From the IMG/VR virus record IMGVR_UViG_3300044957_000285, positions 1 through 42,748 of that record: a DNA stretch of 42,748 nucleotides. One strand, given 5' to 3'. A program made the translations under genes and the position numbers. The stretch is from a virus. Position 1 is the first letter of the stretch, and every line of letters starts with the position of its first letter. The notes under the pieces were generated by a model that saw only the letters and a program-made list of their open reading frames with translations, ran no database searches and was not told where the DNA came from. Below, piece after piece: positions 39,228 to 42,748 of the stretch.

Positions 39228-40045
39228 TACCGCTCATCCTTCGTAGCCCGGTCGATGCGCGCAACGCCGCCCGAGTCCTTGACACGAATGACGCGTCCCG
39301 GCGCGCGGAAGGCGCCGAGCGAAAGCCACTCAATCTCTTGGAAATCGTCAAGCGGATCAATAGTGACCAGACCATCAGCCGGTACCTCATAACTGACCCC
39401 AAAGTCATCTGAGTACGACAGTTCTATGGTCGCCGGGGTCGCCGACGGGTCGCCGACAGACGCATAGAGACGCACTGCGTCGAGAACACGCCAAGGACTA
39501 CCAGTGTGCGTCAGGATCGCCGTTACTTCGCGCACGATGGGTTTGAACCCCTCGTCTACGAATGTGTCGGGGTCCACGATCCAGACTTCGGGGTTCTGTC
39601 TGTCCCCGGCGACGACGATCTCCTCGGAGCCCCAGTTAAGACCCAGATGGGCGTTCCAGCTCGCGGTGTATCCGCTCGTGATCCATTCGGACCACTGCCC
39701 TGTGGTGAAATCATAGACAAACGTCCCTTCCTCGCCAACGTGGAGCACGTACATTCTGTGCCCGTCCATGGTGTAGCCCCACGCCCGCAGACTGAGATCG
39801 GCCGGGGCGCCGTCGCCATAGACGGCCAAAACAGGATACTGCGACGTGCGCACGACCAAATCAGGCGTCTGCGCGTCCGAGATCACCGCCAGCACGACAG
39901 TCTGAGGCGTCTTAAGCGACGGTGCGACTATGGACAAGTCGATAGCCGCCATCGCGCCGACAAACGACGAACGCGAGCCCAAACCCACGCGGCTGTCGAC
40001 CGACAGAGCACCGGTAAAGTCTGCCTTGGTAACTAGCGCTGGCAC
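39227..40045 (-). CDS. Tail protein, C-terminal half resembles gp10-type
   Basis: The 272-residue protein has DGHRMYVLHVGEEGTFVYDF, TGQWSEWITSGYTA, VAGDRQNPEVWIVDPDTF, then IELSYSDDFGVSYE and GAFRAPGRVIRVKDSGGVAR. These are the motifs of the C-terminal propeller-like part of P22 gp10-like proteins (GH.FYVL, T..W, VGD, LSYSDD.G, PGR.FRV). The first 90 residues differ. Free-standing tail proteins of this sort are known to occur in other podoviruses. It may complement the gp10-like protein at 1-1230, which lacks this half if the ends are joined. Confidence 0.68.
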   Translation of the reverse strand: MPALVTKADFTGALSVDSRVGLGSRSSFVGAMAAIDLSIVAPSLKTPQTVVLAVISDAQTPDLVVRTSQYPVLAVYGDGAPADLSLRAWGYTMDGHRMYVLHVGEEGTFVYDFTTGQWSEWITSGYTASWNAHLGLNWGSEEIVVAGDRQNPEVWIVDPDTFVDEGFKPIVREVTAILTHTGSPWRVLDAVRLYASVGDPSATPATIELSYSDDFGVSYEVPADGLVTIDPLDDFQEIEWLSLGAFRAPGRVIRVKDSGGVARIDRATKDER

Positions 40046-40057
40046 AAACGCCTCCTG

Positions 40058-42220
40058 TTAGGCGGTGCGGTTCAGTCGCACCCGTCCGTTCAGCACCGAA
40101 GTAGGCGTCAGCGCCGCCGACGTCGACGGGTCCTGCTCCACGACGTCGCCCCTGTAAGTGGGCGTGGTGGTCATGGAGTTGTTGGCTCCTGCTGCAACGC
40201 TGGCGCCAACCACAAACGACTTCTGCTGCGACGCGGTGTCGGCGTCCACGAACGCGCGGTCGATGATGAACAGCGCCCGGAGACCGGTGGCTTGTGGTGG
40301 GAGCGGCGACAGCGTGTATTCTGCTGCGGCCGGGATGTTGACGCCGCCGGTCATGGTGGCGCCGCTAGTCCAGCTTCCGTTGACAAGCGTTTCAGTCGTG
40401 GCGATGGAGTTGCCCGCCGTGCCGGCCGTGATCGCAGTGATGGTCATCTCGACCGACGTCGGACCGAGTTGCGCCGTCACCTGCGTGTTGACCGTCGTGC
40501 CGGTACCATAGCGCGTACCGATGCCGGGACCAAGGTTGATGGCGTCCGTCAGGTTGGTCAGAGAGTCAAAGAACGTCGCACCGATCAAGATCGAGTTGGC
40601 GCCGCCCAACGTGGTGTTGAACGTGTAGGTGCGCGACCCAATCGTAACGGTTTCGGCGTTGTTGGCGTTGCCCGTCATCCGCAAGAAGTTGGTCGCCGCT
40701 ACGAACGGCGCTTCCATGTAGCGGTCGTCGAACGGAACAATCTGGTTGAACACCTGCACCGACGCGGTGCCGTCAATTGGCACTTCGCGGAAGGCGCCGC
40801 CGCGCGCGGCAATTGTCTTCGGCGACGTCGTGCTTTCGTCTACGACAAGATCGTCAAAGCCAACGAGAAGCTGCACGCTGGCGAAGCTGGGGTCGCCGCC
40901 GATGTTGCGCGGGAAAATCACGTTCAGCGGCGTGAAGTTGGCGGTGTACCTGCCGACGCCGACAGTGACACGAATTTCATCCATGCGCCCGTTGAACACC
41001 GGTCCGACGATTGGGTCGATACCGGTACCGAAGAACTCGCCGCCGGCGGAAAACCGTGCGTTGACGCCAGCCGCAAAGTACACGTTGCTGTCGCTGACTG
41101 CGTTGCCCTGCTGGATGCCGTCGATGAACATCCGCGTGAGGCCAGCCGTGCGGGACATGGCGAGATTGTACCAGCGGCCGATGACTGGCGTCCAGTTTGC
41201 GGCTTGGATCGTGATAAGACTGGCGAGCGTGCCTGCTGTCGTGATTTCGAACCGAAGCTGGCCGTTGTTGATGCCCGGACCGTACTTGACGAGCCGGTAG
41301 CTGCGGGCGTTGGTGCCGTCGCTCCACTTACCAAAGATCGTGCAAGCCTGCGTCGTGTTCGGAAGTTGGCTGAAGCGTATCCAAGTCTCAAGCGTGTAGT
41401 CGCCCGAGCCGAGATCGTAGCCCGTGGACGTGCCGCCGTCGAGCGCACCCGGATGGTTGCTCACCATGACGCCGGCCCCGATCCTGCGATACGGGCGCGG
41501 CGTGAACGTGTCGATTGGTGCTGAAGTCGGAACCAGCGTCGCCACGCGCGAGATCGAAGGGAAGTTGTTGTTGTACGTCCCGGTCAGGCTGTAGGGCACG
41601 AAGAAGTCGGTGCCGAACCCGCCGCTGTCAGTGAACGCACTGTCGCCAACGCGCTGGCCAACGATGCCGATAGTGCCGGGCATGTTGAGCGCCGTTGCGG
41701 GGACGCTCGACGAGCCGCCGATGACGGCGACGTTGTCAACACGGACTTCGACGACGCCGGTGCCGGCTCCCATCGTGAACTGAGCTTGGATTTTGTGCGC
41801 CGTGTTGTTGACGATGGGCGGTACCGTCGTCTGCACCAAGAGGGTGCCCACGTTGTTGAAGACCTGTAGGTTGCCGGACGGCGTGACGCTGAGTGTCGCC
41901 ACGATGCTTGCAAACGAGTCCATCAGCATGATCAGCCGCGTCGGATGAATGTTGCCGCTGGGCATGAAGTTCATGTAGATGCGTGTGACTACGCCGACGG
42001 CGTTGATTGCTCCGCCCGGAAGAGCGCGGGTCCAGCCCGCGCCGCGACCACCGACGTTCATCCAGTTCTTCGTCGGATCATAGGCCGGCACAAACGGGGC
42101 GCTTTCGGCGATGCCGAGCACGCCCTGTCCGAGCGTCAGGTAGAAGCCCTGAAGCATGCGTGCGGCGCCGGCCGATGCGGAGCCATAAATGTCAAAATTT
42201 TCGGCAAATATTACGGACAC
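40058..42220 (-). CDS. Large tail protein with two LamG/concanavalin-like domains
   Basis: I place the start at GTG 42220 (VSVIFAENFDIYGS), just inside the HNH stop, giving 720 residues; a longer frame exists but overlaps HNH. Domain 1 (about 15-215) is a lectin-like sandwich (PTRLIMLMDSF...HKIQAQFTMGAGTG). Domain 2 (about 290-460) is LamG-like: SGDYTLETWIRFSQLPN, ARSYRLVKYGP, WYNLAMSRTAGLTRMFIDG, FNGRMDEIRVTVG. Then residues about 520-630 contain the TYTF...ATMTGGVN domain shared with the gp10-like protein. It is probably a tail appendage or fibre binding the cell surface. Confidence 0.75.
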   Translation of the reverse strand: MSVIFAENFDIYGSASAGAARMLQGFYLTLGQGVLGIAESAPFVPAYDPTKNWMNVGGRGAGWTRALPGGAINAVGVVTRIYMNFMPSGNIHPTRLIMLMDSFASIVATLSVTPSGNLQVFNNVGTLLVQTTVPPIVNNTAHKIQAQFTMGAGTGVVEVRVDNVAVIGGSSSVPATALNMPGTIGIVGQRVGDSAFTDSGGFGTDFFVPYSLTGTYNNNFPSISRVATLVPTSAPIDTFTPRPYRRIGAGVMVSNHPGALDGGTSTGYDLGSGDYTLETWIRFSQLPNTTQACTIFGKWSDGTNARSYRLVKYGPGINNGQLRFEITTAGTLASLITIQAANWTPVIGRWYNLAMSRTAGLTRMFIDGIQQGNAVSDSNVYFAAGVNARFSAGGEFFGTGIDPIVGPVFNGRMDEIRVTVGVGRYTANFTPLNVIFPRNIGGDPSFASVQLLVGFDDLVVDESTTSPKTIAARGGAFREVPIDGTASVQVFNQIVPFDDRYMEAPFVAATNFLRMTGNANNAETVTIGSRTYTFNTTLGGANSILIGATFFDSLTNLTDAINLGPGIGTRYGTGTTVNTQVTAQLGPTSVEMTITAITAGTAGNSIATTETLVNGSWTSGATMTGGVNIPAAAEYTLSPLPPQATGLRALFIIDRAFVDADTASQQKSFVVGASVAAGANNSMTTTPTYRGDVVEQDPSTSAALTPTSVLNGRVRLNRTA

Positions 42221-42723
42221 TCGAATTTCTCCACGTATTTCAGCAGTCGCTGCAGACTTTCTCGTGTGTTGGCACCCTTCAACATGTTGGCGCGCCAAGA
42301 TATGACTTGTACGTTTCCTACCACGTAGCCCTTGGACGTGTCTACTCTATCCAGTGTCGGCGTGTTTGGGTCTCTTGTGCAGGTCCCGAACAAAAATGGC
42401 GTACCAAAAACAGGGCACGCGTCTGGTATGCTGATATCAGCCGGACTGATGTCGAATGGAAGATTGGCTTTCTTGGCGCGCTGCTTGGCCGACGAAAGAG
42501 CCCACTTGCGCCAGCCCTCTGGCGTGGACTTCATTTTCTTGTACACCTCTTTTCCGCCCCGGCGATAGTAGGCGTCGAGCCCTTGTCGTCTAGTTTTGTC
42601 CGGGTCTTTTGCCCTACGGCGGCGTTGGGCTTCTCTTACTTTTTCAGGGTTTTTGGCTTGCCAGCGCTTAGTTCGTGCCGTAGCCAGCGCCCGTTCGTGC
42701 GCCGTCTTCTCCTCAGGAGACAC
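42211..42723 (-). CDS. HNH-type homing endonuclease-like protein
   Basis: The 170-residue protein begins GTG at 42723 with an AAAGGA site upstream. The basic N-terminal half (ARTKRWQAKNPEKVREAQRR) is DNA-binding in character. The C-terminal half has CPVFGTPF, then PTLDRVDTSKGYVVGNVQVI and SWRANMLKG (residues 123-150), a well-known phage HNH-like motif. It probably is a free-standing homing nuclease. If the window ends are joined, its start lies inside the last codons of the gp10-like frame, so it may have inserted into that gene. Its stop overlaps the LamG gene start by 10 bases. Confidence 0.82.
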   Translation of the reverse strand: MSPEEKTAHERALATARTKRWQAKNPEKVREAQRRRRAKDPDKTRRQGLDAYYRRGGKEVYKKMKSTPEGWRKWALSSAKQRAKKANLPFDISPADISIPDACPVFGTPFLFGTCTRDPNTPTLDRVDTSKGYVVGNVQVISWRANMLKGANTRESLQRLLKYVEKFECP

Positions 42724-42748
42724 TAGGCTGTCCTTTCCGCTTTCCGCG

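Noticed and set aside
42211-42723. Group I or II intron carrying the HNH gene
   Set aside because: The LamG gene begins immediately at the HNH stop, leaving no space for intron core or a second exon.
1-42748. tRNA genes, CRISPR arrays, insertion sequences, integrase/att sites
   Set aside because: Looked for by eye (TpsiC-like GTTCGA boxes, regular spaced repeats, transposase/integrase motifs); none supported.

Overview
The window reads as a lytic, tailed double-stranded DNA phage of the short-tailed (podovirus) type, with a GC content of about 60% and almost no space between genes. The head genes follow the order of phage P22: large terminase, portal, scaffold-like protein, coat, gp4-like connector and gp10-like tail-needle-side protein. 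No integrase, repressor, virion RNA polymerase or T7-type RNA polymerase was recognised. The GC-rich coding sequence suggests a proteobacterial host, but the sequence does not identify it. The two window ends can be joined in frame with a sensible stop/start overlap, so the window is probably a whole circular-permuted genome of about 42.7 kb cut inside a tail gene.

Layout. (1) Minus strand, 10,956 down to 1, and probably on through the join to 42,723-32,507: late genes. These are small basic proteins, a terminase-small candidate, a decoration-like protein, terminase, portal, scaffold, coat, connector and gp10-like protein. After the join come an HNH nuclease, a LamG tail protein, two more tail proteins, a small membrane protein, three ejection-type proteins, a holin candidate and a second HNH. 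(2) 10,957-11,789: the only long non-coding stretch. It holds short direct repeats, GGTACC palindromes, a 23-bp perfect inverted repeat around an AT-rich core, and an operator-like inverted repeat overlapping a TTGACA box. It is the best candidate for the replication origin and the divergent promoters. (3) Plus strand, 11,790-32,504: early and middle genes. First come six small unknown genes. Next is a tightly coupled block of AAA+ (MoxR/CobS-like) ATPase, vWA-like protein and SprT-like protein without its metal ligands, followed by an HTH protein and a J-domain protein. The replication set is a toprim/SF3 primase-helicase, a possible ssDNA-binding protein, a family A DNA polymerase, a Cas4-like nuclease, a VRR-NUC nuclease and a SNF2-type helicase. 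A Mom-like DNA-modification gene and a truncated cytosine methyltransferase lie among them. A terminator follows, then the spanin pair, a T5 A1-like metallophosphoesterase, a dNMP kinase and an HD hydrolase.

How the genes work together. Plus-strand genes would take over the host (A1-like phosphoesterase, nucleotide enzymes), copy the genome (primase-helicase, polymerase, nucleases, helicase) and protect it (Mom-like modification). Minus-strand genes would build and fill a P22-like capsid and tail, and lyse the cell together with the spanins on the other strand. No endolysin could be recognised. The least explained part is the AAA+/vWA/SprT-like block with its satellite genes at 13.3-18.2 kb.
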